A stretch of 64,000 nucleotides of DNA from JABCYV01 sp963696025 (GCA_963696025.1 CAVOII010000019.1:62001-126000); one strand, 5' to 3'. Counted from the stretch's first letter, positions 25,406-34,484 are shown. Program-made: numbers and translations. The notes: generated by a model not told the origin, from the letters alone.

Positions 25406-26446
25406 ATGGCGGCGGATCCAAAAATCACTGAAGGCCGATTAGACGCTCTAAGGGAAGAAGCGGCGCGAACCGGGAAAGTGCAAGATCACGGGATTGTGCC
25501 GGCTGGCAGTCCTTTTCCAAAACCCGCTGCCGCGACTAGTTACAACGGCAATCCGGTGCTGAAGCCGCCAACATGGACGTGGCAGGTCCCCCTGTATTTT
25601 TTTGTGGGTGGAGTCGCCGGGGTCTCGGCGCTGATCGCTCTCGTAACCCACCTGCGTGGCAATGCCTCATTGATGCGCGCCGCGCTTTGGATAGCATTTG
25701 GTGGGGCGCTGGTCTCTGCGCCACTCCTCATCGCAGATTTGGGCCGTCCGGTCAGGTTCCTGAACATGTTGCGAGTATTCAAGCTACGTTCGGCAATGTC
25801 GGTAGGCGCCTGGACGCTGGCGGGATTTTCATCCGCCGTAGGCTTGGCAGTCGTTTGCCACGAACTTCTCCTGTCGGGGTACGGAAACGGTTTCTTGCTT
25901 CTGCTCAAATGGCTTGAATGGCTGGCGGAAATCGGCGCAGCGCTGAGCGGGCTGATCCTGGCCAGTTACACTTCTGTCCTTTTAGGCGTGACCGCAATCC
26001 CGGTTTGGTCTGAAAATCGGAAGCTCTTGCCGGCGGTTTTTCTTACTGGCGCTTTGGGCTCGGCGGCGGCGTTGCTGGAGCTTATGGGTTTCCTCATTCC
26101 GGCTACTCAGCTCATCGGAATTGTCGCCAGCGTGATCGAAACGGTAATAGCGATCACTATCGAATCTCGGGACCGATACGTGGATCGTCCATTGCGTGAG
26201 GGAGCTGTTGGTTGGCTTACTCGTGCTGGGGCCGCGTTGGCCGGGCCTACATCTTTATTGCTCCGGATTTTCGGCGGCCACAGCCCTGGAGTTCGTTACG
26301 TTGCTGCAGTTTGTTTCGTAGCGGGCGCTTTGATCGCGCGCTACGCCTGGATCGCGGCTGGACGAGTCTCTTCACGCGATCCGCAAGCGCTTTTCCAAAT
26401 CCAGCGACGTGAGCCTCACGCAAAAGCTCATTTACTTTTATCGTGA
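25406..26446 (+). CDS. nrfD: NrfD/PsrC-type membrane subunit of formate dehydrogenase
   Basis: 346 aa from ATG at 25406 (AAGAAGG upstream). After a soluble N-terminal stretch of about 60 residues there are eight or so membrane helices, e.g. VPLYFFVGGVAGVSALIALV, AALWIAFGGALVSAPLLIADL, WLAEIGAALSGLILASYTSVL. DLGRPVRFLNMLRVFKLRSAMSVGAW (partly: ADLGRPVRFLNMLRVFK) is the NrfD signature. It takes electrons from FdhB to menaquinone or ubiquinone in place of a cytochrome b. Its end overlaps the opposite-strand CMD remnant by 19 bases. Confidence 0.92.
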   Translation: MAADPKITEGRLDALREEAARTGKVQDHGIVPAGSPFPKPAAATSYNGNPVLKPPTWTWQVPLYFFVGGVAGVSALIALVTHLRGNASLMRAALWIAFGGALVSAPLLIADLGRPVRFLNMLRVFKLRSAMSVGAWTLAGFSSAVGLAVVCHELLLSGYGNGFLLLLKWLEWLAEIGAALSGLILASYTSVLLGVTAIPVWSENRKLLPAVFLTGALGSAAALLELMGFLIPATQLIGIVASVIETVIAITIESRDRYVDRPLREGAVGWLTRAGAALAGPTSLLLRIFGGHSPGVRYVAAVCFVAGALIARYAWIAAGRVSSRDPQALFQIQRREPHAKAHLLLS

Positions 26447-26650
26447 ATCCAGGTACGCGCTCGTCCCGCGGCCGGAAGGCCGATGGTCGTGATCGAAAGT
26501 AAAACGACGTGCTCCCATCTCTTGCGCGCTGATTCCGGCTTCGGCAGCGTGCCGCACCGCTGAGTGCGTTCCGCCCTCGGTGCCTGCGCCAACAGCAATC
26601 GCCAATTTCACTAACAAACTTACGGACAATGAAATCCTGGAAAATAGACC
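26428..26650 (-). pseudogene. Carboxymuconolactone-decarboxylase (AhpD-like) remnant, frameshifted
   Basis: One frame encodes VKLAIAVGAGTEGGTHSAVRH then AAEAGISAQEMG; the adjacent frame continues at once with HVVLLSITTIGLPAAGRART and WIHDKSK-stop (stop at 26428-26430). Together they are the C-terminal half of a CMD-domain protein. Removing one G from the GGG at about 26523 joins them. The usual CxxC is absent (TEGGTHS), as in one branch of the family. The N-terminal half cannot be traced, so this is a truncated and shifted gene, convergent with the nrfD-like gene. Confidence 0.6.
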
Positions 26651-26955
26651 TCTGTCCGGCCATGACGTCCACAGGCGACGGGAAAACGCGTTCGAGAATT
26701 GCCGCTGGCAAGAACAAACTTCTCAAAGTAAATGACCGAACCTGTGGGATTCCGGTTCTTCCGGAAACACTCGCCTCCTGGATTATCATGCATGAATCGG
26801 GCGCGGTGGTACCCTGATGGCATTGTGCGACCGGGTCAACATGAGTTGTGGCGCAGCGAAATGCTCCCTCGCCAATATGGCATCGAATGCTCCCTTAAAA
26901 CTGCGGATCTCTACTCCGACTTCGGTTGCACGCAAGGTCAAGCCGAGGTGCCTGA
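26651..26955. other. Intergenic stretch before the regulator cluster
   Basis: Only short frames with poor coding character. It should hold the promoter of the FixJ-type gene, but no clear promoter is seen. Confidence 0.45.
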
Positions 26956-27582
26956 ATGACCCTGACAGAGAAACCAACGATTTTCGTCGTCGACGATGAT
27001 GCCAGCATTCGTGAAGCGATTCAGGGTTTGTTGAAATCGGCAGGCCTGAGCTCCCAATCGTTCGAGACAGCGGAAGACTTCCTGCGCGCAAAACGGTTGG
27101 ATGGCCCCAGTTGTCTGATTCTGGATGTGAGCCTTCCCGGAATGAACGGGCTGGATTTTCAGGAGCAGCTGAGTAAGGCAGGTCTCCGTATTCCTATTGT
27201 ATTCATCACCGCACACGGCGACATTCCAATGACGGTGCGAGCGATGAAGTCGGGAGCAGTGGAGTTTCTCACGAAGCCATTCGATGATGTAGCACTTCTC
27301 AACGCCATTCAACAGGCGCTCGCTCGTCATCGCATCATTCGTCAGCAGGAGAAGGAGCTTGACTCTGTGCGGAAGAGGTACGAAATGCTGACCCCGCGCG
27401 AGCGCCAAGTCATGAGCCTGGTGGTTGCGGGCATGCTCAACAAGCAGATTGCAGCGGAACTTGGCACCAGTGAAATCACGATTAAAGTTCATCGTGCCCA
27501 GGTAATGCACAAGATGCAAGCGGGATCTCTGGCTGAGCTAGTGAGAATGGCGGAGAAGCTCCAGCTTTTCAGAACGACATAG
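26956..27582 (+). CDS. FixJ/NodW-type response regulator
   Basis: 208 aa. Receiver domain: FVVDDDASIREAIQ (D13-D15), phospho-acceptor D57 in CLILDVSLPGMNGLD, and Lys in EFLTKPFDD. The LuxR/NarL-type helix-turn-helix fills the C-terminus (LTPRERQVMSLVVAGMLNKQ, IAAELGTSEITIKVHRAQVM). No sensor kinase is adjacent. It is about 500 bases downstream of the formate dehydrogenase operon and in the same direction. Confidence 0.93.
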   Translation: MTLTEKPTIFVVDDDASIREAIQGLLKSAGLSSQSFETAEDFLRAKRLDGPSCLILDVSLPGMNGLDFQEQLSKAGLRIPIVFITAHGDIPMTVRAMKSGAVEFLTKPFDDVALLNAIQQALARHRIIRQQEKELDSVRKRYEMLTPRERQVMSLVVAGMLNKQIAAELGTSEITIKVHRAQVMHKMQAGSLAELVRMAEKLQLFRTT

Positions 27583-27690
27583 CCTGACAGCGCCGACGAA
27601 TAGATTCAATAGAGCGGTGGCTGGGTTCGCTGCATGAGTTATACCAAAGCATAATTGTAATGGGGTTGCCTGCCAGACTATGCTGCGGTC

Positions 27691-28068
27691 ATGGCTGGCC
27701 GGGACAAGCTAAGAGTGGTTGCGATTGTTGACGATGATGACTCGATCAGGAGCGCGTTACAGGGCCTGATGAAAGTGGCAGCATTGCCCGCAGTTGCCTT
27801 TGCGTCGGCCGAGGAGTTCCTTCAGTCGGGAAGGCAACGACAAACTGCATGTCTGATCACCGACATCCGCATGCCTGGAATGTCGGGCCTGGAACTCCAG
27901 GCGAGACTGAATACGGAACGACCGCGGATTCCTATCATTTTTATTACCGCGCACGGCGATGAAGATATGCGCCTGCAAGCATTAAGAGCGGGTGCAGTGG
28001 AGTTCCTGGCGAAACCTTTTGACGACGAGATCCTGCTCGATAGTGTACGAGCAGCACTGGAGAATTAA
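27691..28068 (+). CDS. Stand-alone receiver-domain protein
   Basis: 125 aa, one receiver domain: AIVDDDDSIRSALQ, phospho-acceptor D58 in CLITDIRMPGMSGLE, FITAHGD, and EFLAKPFDDE. It ends in TAA and the same frame is open from there into the sigma-54 activator gene (10 codons without a stop), so the two may once have been a single NtrC-like protein. It could act in trans on that activator. Confidence 0.88.
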   Translation: MAGRDKLRVVAIVDDDDSIRSALQGLMKVAALPAVAFASAEEFLQSGRQRQTACLITDIRMPGMSGLELQARLNTERPRIPIIFITAHGDEDMRLQALRAGAVEFLAKPFDDEILLDSVRAALEN

Positions 28069-28101
28069 GCGTCACGTTCGACACCAAGCTGGGGTGCTTC
28101 T

Positions 28102-29154
28102 GTGGAAAACTTGCCGCGAGTTCCGTCGGGCGATTGGAATCGCAGTGAGCGCCGGTTCGAGCAAATCGTAGGGGACAGCCCTGCTCTTGAATCCGTACTA
28201 GAACAGGTCCGGCGTGTGGCACCGACCGATTCTACCGTCCTGATTCTTGGGGAAACCGGTACGGGGAAGGAGTTGATCGCCCGCGCCATCCACCACATCA
28301 GTGATCGCTGTGGACGCCCCTTCGTAAAGCTGAACTGCGCGGCCATACCTTTCGACCTACTAGAAAGCGAACTTTTTGGACACGAGAAAGGTGCTTTCAC
28401 TGGTGCTATCGCACAAAAGATAGGCCGTTTCGAAATCGCCGACACAGGAACACTTTTCCTCGATGAAATAGGTGATATTCCGCTGGCGTTGCAGCCCAAG
28501 CTGCTGCGGGTCCTGCAAGAGCAGGAATTCGAACGTTTGGGAAGTGGCCGAACCCATCGGGTTAATGTTCGCCTGGTCGCAGCGACACACCGAGATCTAA
28601 CGCTGATGGTGAAGCGGAACGAATTTAGGAGCGATCTCTATTACCGTCTAAACGTGTTTCCTGTTGTGCTGCCGCCATTGCGGGAGCGACGCGAAGATAT
28701 TGTGCCCCTGATAGGGTATTTCGTGGAGAGCTTTTCAAGCCGCATAGGAAAGGAAATTATCGATATCCCTGAGGAAACACTGGCCGCTTTCAAGGCGTAC
28801 GATTGGCCCGGTAACATACGCGAATTGCAAAACTTAATCGAGCGGGCGATCATTCTCTCAGATAACGGGGTGCTTCCGAATCCATTGCCGGCGTCGCTTG
28901 GCGAGGTCATCACCGTCACTTCTGGACAATGCACATTGAAGGACTCGGAACGAACTCTGATTCTCCAAACACTACAGGGAACGGGTTGGGTCATCGGTGG
29001 AGCTAGCGGCGCTGCAGCCAAATTGGGAGTTAAACGCACTACTTTGATTGCAAAAATGAAGAAACTCGGAATCTCCCGACCCGGCCGGGGAAGCGATGTT
29101 GAGCAGATTCAGGGTACAGGCGAGACCGGCGATTATCGACTAGTAGTTCAATGA
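28102..29154 (+). CDS. Sigma-54-dependent transcriptional activator (AAA+ with Fis-type HTH)
   Basis: 350 aa, GTG start 33 bases after the receiver gene. Walker A GETGTGKE (50-57), the sigma-54-contacting GAFTGA loop (97-102), Walker B TLFLDEIGD (117-125), arginine-finger region YYRLNVFPVVLPPLRERRED, DWPGNIRELQNLIERA, and a C-terminal Fis-like helix-turn-helix (GASGAAAKLGVKRTTLIAKM). No receiver or other sensory domain of its own. It hydrolyses ATP to open sigma-54 promoters; several such promoters are seen in this window. Confidence 0.94.
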   Translation: MENLPRVPSGDWNRSERRFEQIVGDSPALESVLEQVRRVAPTDSTVLILGETGTGKELIARAIHHISDRCGRPFVKLNCAAIPFDLLESELFGHEKGAFTGAIAQKIGRFEIADTGTLFLDEIGDIPLALQPKLLRVLQEQEFERLGSGRTHRVNVRLVAATHRDLTLMVKRNEFRSDLYYRLNVFPVVLPPLRERREDIVPLIGYFVESFSSRIGKEIIDIPEETLAAFKAYDWPGNIRELQNLIERAIILSDNGVLPNPLPASLGEVITVTSGQCTLKDSERTLILQTLQGTGWVIGGASGAAAKLGVKRTTLIAKMKKLGISRPGRGSDVEQIQGTGETGDYRLVVQ

Positions 29155-29249
29155 GCAACGCCTCGTTATTACATGGGGACGGCTATCCACTTCATTCCAG
29201 CCGGCGTTGAGCGCCCAAAAAATTCGATCAATCAGCCAAAGTTTAGTGC

Positions 29250-29735
29250 TCAGACGCCGATGAAAGCGCGGAGCGCCACAGAAAAGACGTTCTTTGAACA
29301 CACAATGAGTACGAACGCGGCAGTCACCTGACGCATGAGTTGGCTAGGGATCGTCCAGATCCCTTGTAATCTCAACCGATTTTGCAATGCTGCCGTTCTA
29401 GGGTAAGCGCGGCTTCTATTTTCTTTGGACTCGCAAACTGCCTCGGTCCTCCAAACCGGATTCGCAGCGACCATAAAGGAATCCGGGATTAAGGCTAGAG
29501 CCTCCTTGCGGGAAACGAAGCCGGATCCAATAATGCTAGGACCTGCGACCAACTCGAGTAGGGATTCTTCGCTGTAATATCCGACGGCGAAGCGTTCTAC
29601 GGGCCGTCCGATCCACCTCGCTTCTATCACCGCGTAGCGCAGGCTAGACAACTCAGTAGCGTACATAAGGTCACTTCCGAGATTAGAAATCCATGAGATC
29701 CCGGACGATTCTGTTAGAAGCAATTTGAATTCCAC
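29250..29735 (-). CDS. Hypothetical protein, 161 aa
   Basis: The first 95 residues look protein-like (LLLTESSGISWISNLGSDL, RYAVIEARWIGRPVERFAVG, GPSIIGSGFVSRKEALALIP) and I cannot assign them. The last 60 residues are less convincing, so the frame may run past a shift. No membrane segment at the start. It is convergent with the sigma-54 activator gene. Confidence 0.4.
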   Translation of the reverse strand: MEFKLLLTESSGISWISNLGSDLMYATELSSLRYAVIEARWIGRPVERFAVGYYSEESLLELVAGPSIIGSGFVSRKEALALIPDSFMVAANPVWRTEAVCESKENRSRAYPRTAALQNRLRLQGIWTIPSQLMRQVTAAFVLIVCSKNVFSVALRAFIGV

Positions 29736-29966
29736 ACCGTCCCATCCTTGGTGAGCGTATAAAGAAATTGCGAGCGATCAACCGCGTGCTTTGAACTTGC
29801 ACCGCTTTGCCCCCGCACGCCAATTACGCCACTTCCCGACGCTGGCTACTTCCACCCATCGAATCCGGAGTTAAAGATCCATCAAGTCAGAACTTTCCCG
29901 ATACTTGCCAGGAATGCGAACGGTTTGCTATCTAGATCCAACCGGCCCAATGGAAGGCAGGCGTCT

Positions 29967-30962
29967 TCATCCCAGCCATTGCGGATTCTGATATGTGCCG
30001 TCGAAGTGGTGGCTGGTTTTGTATCGCTCGAACTCTCCTGAATGCGCCGCTTTGGAAGTCTTATCCAGCAATGCTGCGACCTCCTTTTCGCTGAGCGGCC
30101 GAAAACTTCTGGCGGCATCCAGGGCTTGCTGCAGGATTGGCAGAGAATCGCAACCAGTGATCACTACGCTGGTCGGCAAATTCATCGCATAGCGCAGGCA
30201 TTCGAGCGCGGTGACGGTCTTGCTTTGCAGAATGTAAGGATCACCCATCGGCTTCATTCCCAGCACACCAATCTTCTGCTTCACCAGAACCGGCAGCACC
30301 TTGGCCTCGAAACTGTTGAAGTGATGATCCATCACGTTGAGCGGCATCTGCACCGCGTCAAATAAGAATTGATGAGCGGAAGCGCTAGCCAGCATTTTCA
30401 AATGGATGTCAGGGCTCTTGTGCCCGGTGAAGCCAATGTAGCGAATCTTCCCGGCTTTTTGCGCCTCCAGGGCAGCCTCGATCGCGCCTCCGGCGGCGAA
30501 AATACGATCTGGGTCGCTATCGCGAATGACCTCGTGAAACTGCAGCAGATCGATTCGATCGGTCTGGAGACGCTTCAGAGAATCATTGATCTGGATTGTT
30601 GCGGTCGCCTTGTTCCGGCCGTCAATCTTCGTCATCAGGAATGCCTTTTGCCGATAGCCGTCGCGCAAAGCCTTGCCCATGCGGAGTTCGCTCTCTCCGC
30701 CGTTGTAATCCCAACAGTTGTCAAGAAAGTTGATGCCCGCGTCGAGGCCGGTGCGGACGATGCGGATGCTTTCCTCCGCGCCCAACCCGGGCTTGCCGAG
30801 GTGATAACCACCGATGCCCACTACCGAGACTTTTTCGCCCGTGTGCCCGAGGGTGCGAAAGGGGACTTCGTTTTTTGGTTCAGCAGCCCACGCTTTCCGT
30901 CCGATTCTGGCGCTTATTACCGTCGCGGCTGCAAACCCGAGGAATCTTCGTCTTGTAGCCAT
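29967..30962 (-). CDS. Aldo/keto reductase with Tat signal
   Basis: 331 aa from ATG at 30962; the frame opens earlier but the Tat-type leader begins here (MATRRRFLGFAAATVISARI, twin Arg). The catalytic tetrad is visible: D81 and Y86 in FLDNCWDYNGGE, K112 in FLMTKIDG, H143 in DLLQFHEV. GIGGYHLGKPG near the N-terminus and the C-terminal cofactor region (TSVVITGCDSLPILQQALDA) complete the barrel. Exported AKR-like proteins of this type are common in Acidobacteriota; natural substrate unknown. It is divergent from the HtrA gene. Confidence 0.88.
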   Translation of the reverse strand: MATRRRFLGFAAATVISARIGRKAWAAEPKNEVPFRTLGHTGEKVSVVGIGGYHLGKPGLGAEESIRIVRTGLDAGINFLDNCWDYNGGESELRMGKALRDGYRQKAFLMTKIDGRNKATATIQINDSLKRLQTDRIDLLQFHEVIRDSDPDRIFAAGGAIEAALEAQKAGKIRYIGFTGHKSPDIHLKMLASASAHQFLFDAVQMPLNVMDHHFNSFEAKVLPVLVKQKIGVLGMKPMGDPYILQSKTVTALECLRYAMNLPTSVVITGCDSLPILQQALDAARSFRPLSEKEVAALLDKTSKAAHSGEFERYKTSHHFDGTYQNPQWLG

Positions 30963-31269
30963 GGCTGTTACCTCGTCACATTTATTAATCATTCCTCTAC
31001 GCTCGTTAGCAAGTCTGTTTCCGAACCTTTCGCTATCGGAAGCACCCGTTTTGATGAAGGAAAAACGGTCTGAAGCAGCTTTTTGCCTCCGAAAAAAACA
31101 TGTTTCTGAGCCGATGGTCGGCACAGAAACGGAGTTGAGACCTTTCAGCTAGTTCCTCCGGCAAGTGCCCTCGCTGTCGACACTTCGACACTTTTGACTT
31201 TCAACTGCTGTCCAGCCGACAAAAGCTGCTCTTTCGCTATTGTTCCTCGCATTAGCGGCATGTCGCGGT

Positions 31270-31285
31270 TGGCATTTCAATTGCG
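31270..31285 (+). promoter_or_regulatory. Sigma-54-like promoter upstream of the HtrA gene
   Basis: TGGCATTTCAATTGCG: TGGCA at -24 and TTGC at -12 with the right 8-base gap. Transcription from about 31297 would give a leader of some 150 bases before the ATG at 31449. The rest of the 30963-31448 spacer shows no gene. Confidence 0.45.
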
Positions 31286-31448
31286 TATCTCTGACACAAG
31301 GCAGGGCGATCGACGTTTTGATTGCCAATGGCGCCATTCTTGTGGACCTCGGTGTAGCGCTGGTTGTTCTCCAGCACGGGGCGAGCAGCTCTGCAACACA
31401 GTGACGACAGGAACGCCAAAAAAAGGAGATGTCTGTAGACGGACGGCC

Positions 31449-32891
31449 ATGAGGTACATTCTTACGCTATTTGTACTTGTTATATCGGCCTATGGGCAGG
31501 CGAACGCTCATACTGCCGCTGGAAATCAGAATTCCTTTGAGATAAGGGAATCCAGATCGACGGGGCTATTTCGGGAGCTAGACGGCTCGCTCGAACAGTT
31601 GGTTTCCAAAGTTTCACCTGCGGTCGTCCAAATTCTCGTCAGCGGATATGGCCCTGCCGAAACGCACGGCCATACCGACAAAGTCCGGATGGTTCGCCAG
31701 CATGCTATCGGCTCTGGGATAATCGTTGATTCTGACGGCTACATTATGACGAATGCGCATGTGGTCGAAGGAGCACAACGGGTCCGCGTTATCGTACCTC
31801 TCTCAAACTCGACCTCGGTTCTCGGACTGCAGCCCATTCGCTCCCAGCAGATCTTCGACGCAAAGATAGTGGGCCGACATAAGGAATCAGATCTGGCGCT
31901 TCTCAAAATTGAGGCGACTCAGTTGCCCGCCATCACACTGCACGACGGTGTGCCCGTGCGTCAGGGAGAACTAGTGCTGGCGATTGGCAGTCCCGAAGGG
32001 CTTCGCAATTCGGTCACGATGGGAGTGGTGAGTTCAGTGGCACGTCAGATCGATGCGAACGATCCGATGTTCTATCTTCAAACGGATGCTCCTCTCAATC
32101 CAGGAAACAGTGGTGGTGCCCTCGTCGACTTAGATGGCAATCTTGTCGGCATTAACACTCTCATGCTTACCGAAGGAGGGGGCAGCGAAGGGCTTGGCTT
32201 CGCCATTCCGGCATCGATTGTAAACTTCGATTACGAGAATCTCCGCAAGTATGGCCAAGTACATCGAGTGGCGTTCGGAGCGCAAGCGCAGACCATCACC
32301 CCAACACTGGCCGCAGGCCTGGGGTTGTCTAGAAGTTGGGGCGTGATCATCTCCAACGTCACACCGGGTGGATTCGCTCGGATTGCAGGGATTGAGGTTG
32401 GAGACATCGTGATCGCGATCGATGCTCGCCCCATCGACGATTTTCCCTCCTTTATCGCTAGCCTCTATCTTCATCCCATCGACCAAGCGATGAAAATAGA
32501 TCTTCTTCGCGGGGCAAAGGAACTATCAGTATTCGTCCCGGTTACGGTGCATCAGGAGAGCATTGATGATCTGAGTGATGTGCCGGATCTGCAGAGAATC
32601 TACGTTCCGGAGTTGAACGTTTTTGTGGCAGATATTGACGAATCACTGAAGCCTTTGCTGCACGAAGACCACGATGACTCTGGAATCGTCGTTGTCGCCG
32701 AATCGGGCGACCCAAATGCGCTGAATACAGGCGTACAGGCAGGAGATGTCTTAAGAGCACTCAACCGCACTCCGCTGCAGTCTGTTTCTCAATTGCGGGC
32801 AACCGTTCACGAACTCAAATCAGGCGACGCGGTCGTTCTGCAGGTGGAGCGCCGGGGCAAGCTTCAGTACCTAGCTTTCGAAATGGATTGA
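31449..32891 (+). CDS. HtrA/DegP-type periplasmic serine protease with two PDZ domains
   Basis: 480 aa from ATG at 31449. Signal peptide (YILTLFVLVISAYGQANA). The trypsin-like domain has the full triad: H104 in MTNAHVVEG, D148 in ESDLALLKI and S221 in LNPGNSGGALVDLDG. PDZ1 (about 280-375: GVIISNVTPGGFARIAGIEV, GDIVIAIDARPI) and PDZ2 (about 400-480: IVVVAESGDPNAL, GVQAGDVLRALNRTPL) follow. It degrades or refolds damaged envelope proteins. No good ribosome site directly before the ATG (AGGAG is about 20 bases away), so the start is less certain than the frame. Confidence 0.92.
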   Translation: MRYILTLFVLVISAYGQANAHTAAGNQNSFEIRESRSTGLFRELDGSLEQLVSKVSPAVVQILVSGYGPAETHGHTDKVRMVRQHAIGSGIIVDSDGYIMTNAHVVEGAQRVRVIVPLSNSTSVLGLQPIRSQQIFDAKIVGRHKESDLALLKIEATQLPAITLHDGVPVRQGELVLAIGSPEGLRNSVTMGVVSSVARQIDANDPMFYLQTDAPLNPGNSGGALVDLDGNLVGINTLMLTEGGGSEGLGFAIPASIVNFDYENLRKYGQVHRVAFGAQAQTITPTLAAGLGLSRSWGVIISNVTPGGFARIAGIEVGDIVIAIDARPIDDFPSFIASLYLHPIDQAMKIDLLRGAKELSVFVPVTVHQESIDDLSDVPDLQRIYVPELNVFVADIDESLKPLLHEDHDDSGIVVVAESGDPNALNTGVQAGDVLRALNRTPLQSVSQLRATVHELKSGDAVVLQVERRGKLQYLAFEMD

Positions 32892-33013
32892 AGTCTGCGG
32901 GTGTCTATTTCTGGTGCCCTTCGGCTGACCCGCCGTCGGCGCTCGCCGGAATTTCGAGCCAATGTTTACCGTCCCCGGAGCGTATAATCCCCAGCCGAAA
33001 ATGGAGAATACGC

Positions 33014-33274
33014 ATGCTGAGCGAAGAAGCTTTGCGCGCCGCGATTGTACATCTCTTTGAGTACCTGAAAGCAGACCGGGCCGACTACCTGATACTGTCG
33101 AATGAACTAGAAGCTTTGCGCAACGCGCTCCAAGAACTGAGTGGTGGGAAATTCCAGCCGCTCGTAGACAAGCACCGGAGATTGATGGAGGAAAGTATGC
33201 CAACGGCAGGTGCAAGTGACCTATCCGATTACGACGCATTAATTGATAAAGTGAAAGCTGGGAAATTGTTTTGA
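33014..33274 (+). CDS. Small helical protein, 86 aa, unknown
   Basis: From ATG at 33014 (MLSEEALRAAIVHLFEYL) with GGAGAAT upstream. Almost wholly alpha-helical and charged, with DYLILSNELEALRNALQEL in the middle and SDLSDYDALIDKVKAG at the end. No signal or membrane segment. The longer frame starting at 32888 overlaps the HtrA end and is not supported. Family not recognised. Confidence 0.6.
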   Translation: MLSEEALRAAIVHLFEYLKADRADYLILSNELEALRNALQELSGGKFQPLVDKHRRLMEESMPTAGASDLSDYDALIDKVKAGKLF

Positions 33275-33431
33275 CTCAGTGTCGCAAGTGGCGGCCAGGC
33301 AGGTTGTCGTTACGTCCGTGAGGTCCCGGTTTTTTGCAATCTTCGCGGCTAGTCAGCAGCCCTTTGCTCATGAGACACAGGTCCCCAGCATGGGTCTTGC
33401 GAAGGTCCGACAGCTTTTCTCGGTCCTAGTC

Positions 33432-33626
33432 TTACAATCCGCGAAGGCGAAGCAAAACCCAAACTACGCAAACTATAGACAACAAAGCTAATAAAGTAAT
33501 TATGACCGGGATGTCGCTCGCCTTACGTTCTCTATCCGGATCGAGATAGCGAATGGCCAACCAGATTTCGTGATCTGGAACGGTCTCTTCATTGTTGGCT
33601 TTTTCCTGCCCAATATTGTCTGCCAT
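33432..33626 (-). CDS. Small single-pass membrane protein, 64 aa
   Basis: Starts at ATG 33626 (GGAG before it), two bases after the STAS gene stop. Hydrophilic N-terminus (MADNIGQEKANNEETVPDHE) and one C-terminal helix (VIITLLALLSIVCVVWVLL) followed by RLRGL, so the N-terminus would face the outside or the tail faces the cytoplasm. Part of a two-gene operon with the STAS protein. Unknown function. Confidence 0.65.
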   Translation of the reverse strand: MADNIGQEKANNEETVPDHEIWLAIRYLDPDRERKASDIPVIITLLALLSIVCVVWVLLRLRGL

Positions 33627-33628
33627 TT

Positions 33629-34045
33629 TCAATCTCCAAACAGCTCCCAGGGGACCTGCTGCCACGGACTGGAGGCCCGCGAGAATTGTCCGGCCAGTGC
33701 CAGCAGGACCAAAAACACGGCAAAACTGGCTCGCCTTCCAGATTTGGCATTTCTCTCCTCGCGTTGCAGGGTGCGTCTCCGTTCGAGCTGTTGAATGACC
33801 ATTCGAGCGACAAAACTTTTGCCCACAACCTGCGCTCCCTCGGTCATCATCTGGAACAGAATGTTCTCTCCGTGCTGACTGACAACGGTGACTTTGGTGA
33901 GATCAATCACGAGCCTGGCACCTTCGTACGCCTGACGCGCATCATCCCATGTTCTCTTAAAGACCGGCAGCCAGGGGCCGACAAGAGTGCCCTCGAGAAC
34001 AAGGACGCCCTGCGTTTGGTTATCAATTGTCGTGACCTTGAACAT
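33629..34045 (-). CDS. STAS-like domain protein with C-terminal membrane helix
   Basis: 138 aa; ATG preceded by GGGAGGAAAG. Residues 1-85 follow the STAS pattern: GVLVLEGTLVGPWLPVFKRT, ARLVIDLTKVTVVSQHGENI (phosphorylatable Ser/Thr position Q/H-rich here), ILFQMMTEGAQVV. A basic segment (QQLERRRTLQREERNAKSGRR) leads into a membrane helix (SFAVFLVLLALAGQF). It may act as a membrane-attached anti-sigma antagonist or structural partner. Transcribed from the sigma-54-like promoter at 34072-34087. Confidence 0.75.
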   Translation of the reverse strand: MFKVTTIDNQTQGVLVLEGTLVGPWLPVFKRTWDDARQAYEGARLVIDLTKVTVVSQHGENILFQMMTEGAQVVGKSFVARMVIQQLERRRTLQREERNAKSGRRASFAVFLVLLALAGQFSRASSPWQQVPWELFGD

Positions 34046-34071
34046 GATTGCTTTCCTCCCTGGCAGAGAGA

Positions 34072-34087
34072 AGCAATGGTTATGCCA
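34072..34087 (-). promoter_or_regulatory. Sigma-54 promoter of the STAS/small-membrane-protein operon
   Basis: On the minus strand TGGCATAACCATTGCT: TGGCA, 8-base gap between TGG and TTGCT. Start of transcription would be near 34061, directly before the GGGAGGA ribosome site of the gene at 34045, an ideal distance. Confidence 0.6.
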
Positions 34088-34183
34088 AACCCATTGTCCG
34101 CAACCCTCGCTAAATCACTGAATCTGGGTGCGCTTGAGTCGGCATGTCGTCTCCGGTCGCAGTTGTCAAGACGAACTTGACAG

Positions 34184-34350
34184 TTAATCAAAGCTGCCAC
34201 CGAACAGAGCGTTCTCACCTGCCCGGTTGATGCACGTGAGGTGCTCGATATCAATGACCAATTCGCGATCACCGAGGTTGGCGGCGACTCCTTCCCACGC
34301 TTTCTTGGGTTCCGTCACCCAAGTTGCGATCAATATTGCACCGTCATGGC
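34184..34350 (-). pseudogene. Fragment of a second STAS-like gene
   Basis: One open frame encodes GAILIATWVTEPKKAWEGVA, then GDRELVIDIEHLTCINRAGE and NALFGGSFD-stop. It lines up with the intact STAS protein next door (LVGPW...KRTWDDA; LVIDLTKVTVVSQHGENILF). There is no usable start and the rest of the domain is missing, so it is a truncated duplicate. Confidence 0.45.
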
Positions 34351-34484
34351 GCAAATGGGACGCTCCTTTCGTGTCTTGTGTCGAGACCGATCGACATTTT
34401 CGACTTTCGACACCTGATCCCGATCGATTTTTTCAAACAACGTTACATTTCAGTGAATTGCGAGCGAAGGCCTTCGCCTACTTT

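Noticed and set aside
30369..31073. 234-codon plus-strand frame opposite the aldo/keto reductase
   Set aside because: Antisense to a complete AKR gene with all four catalytic residues.
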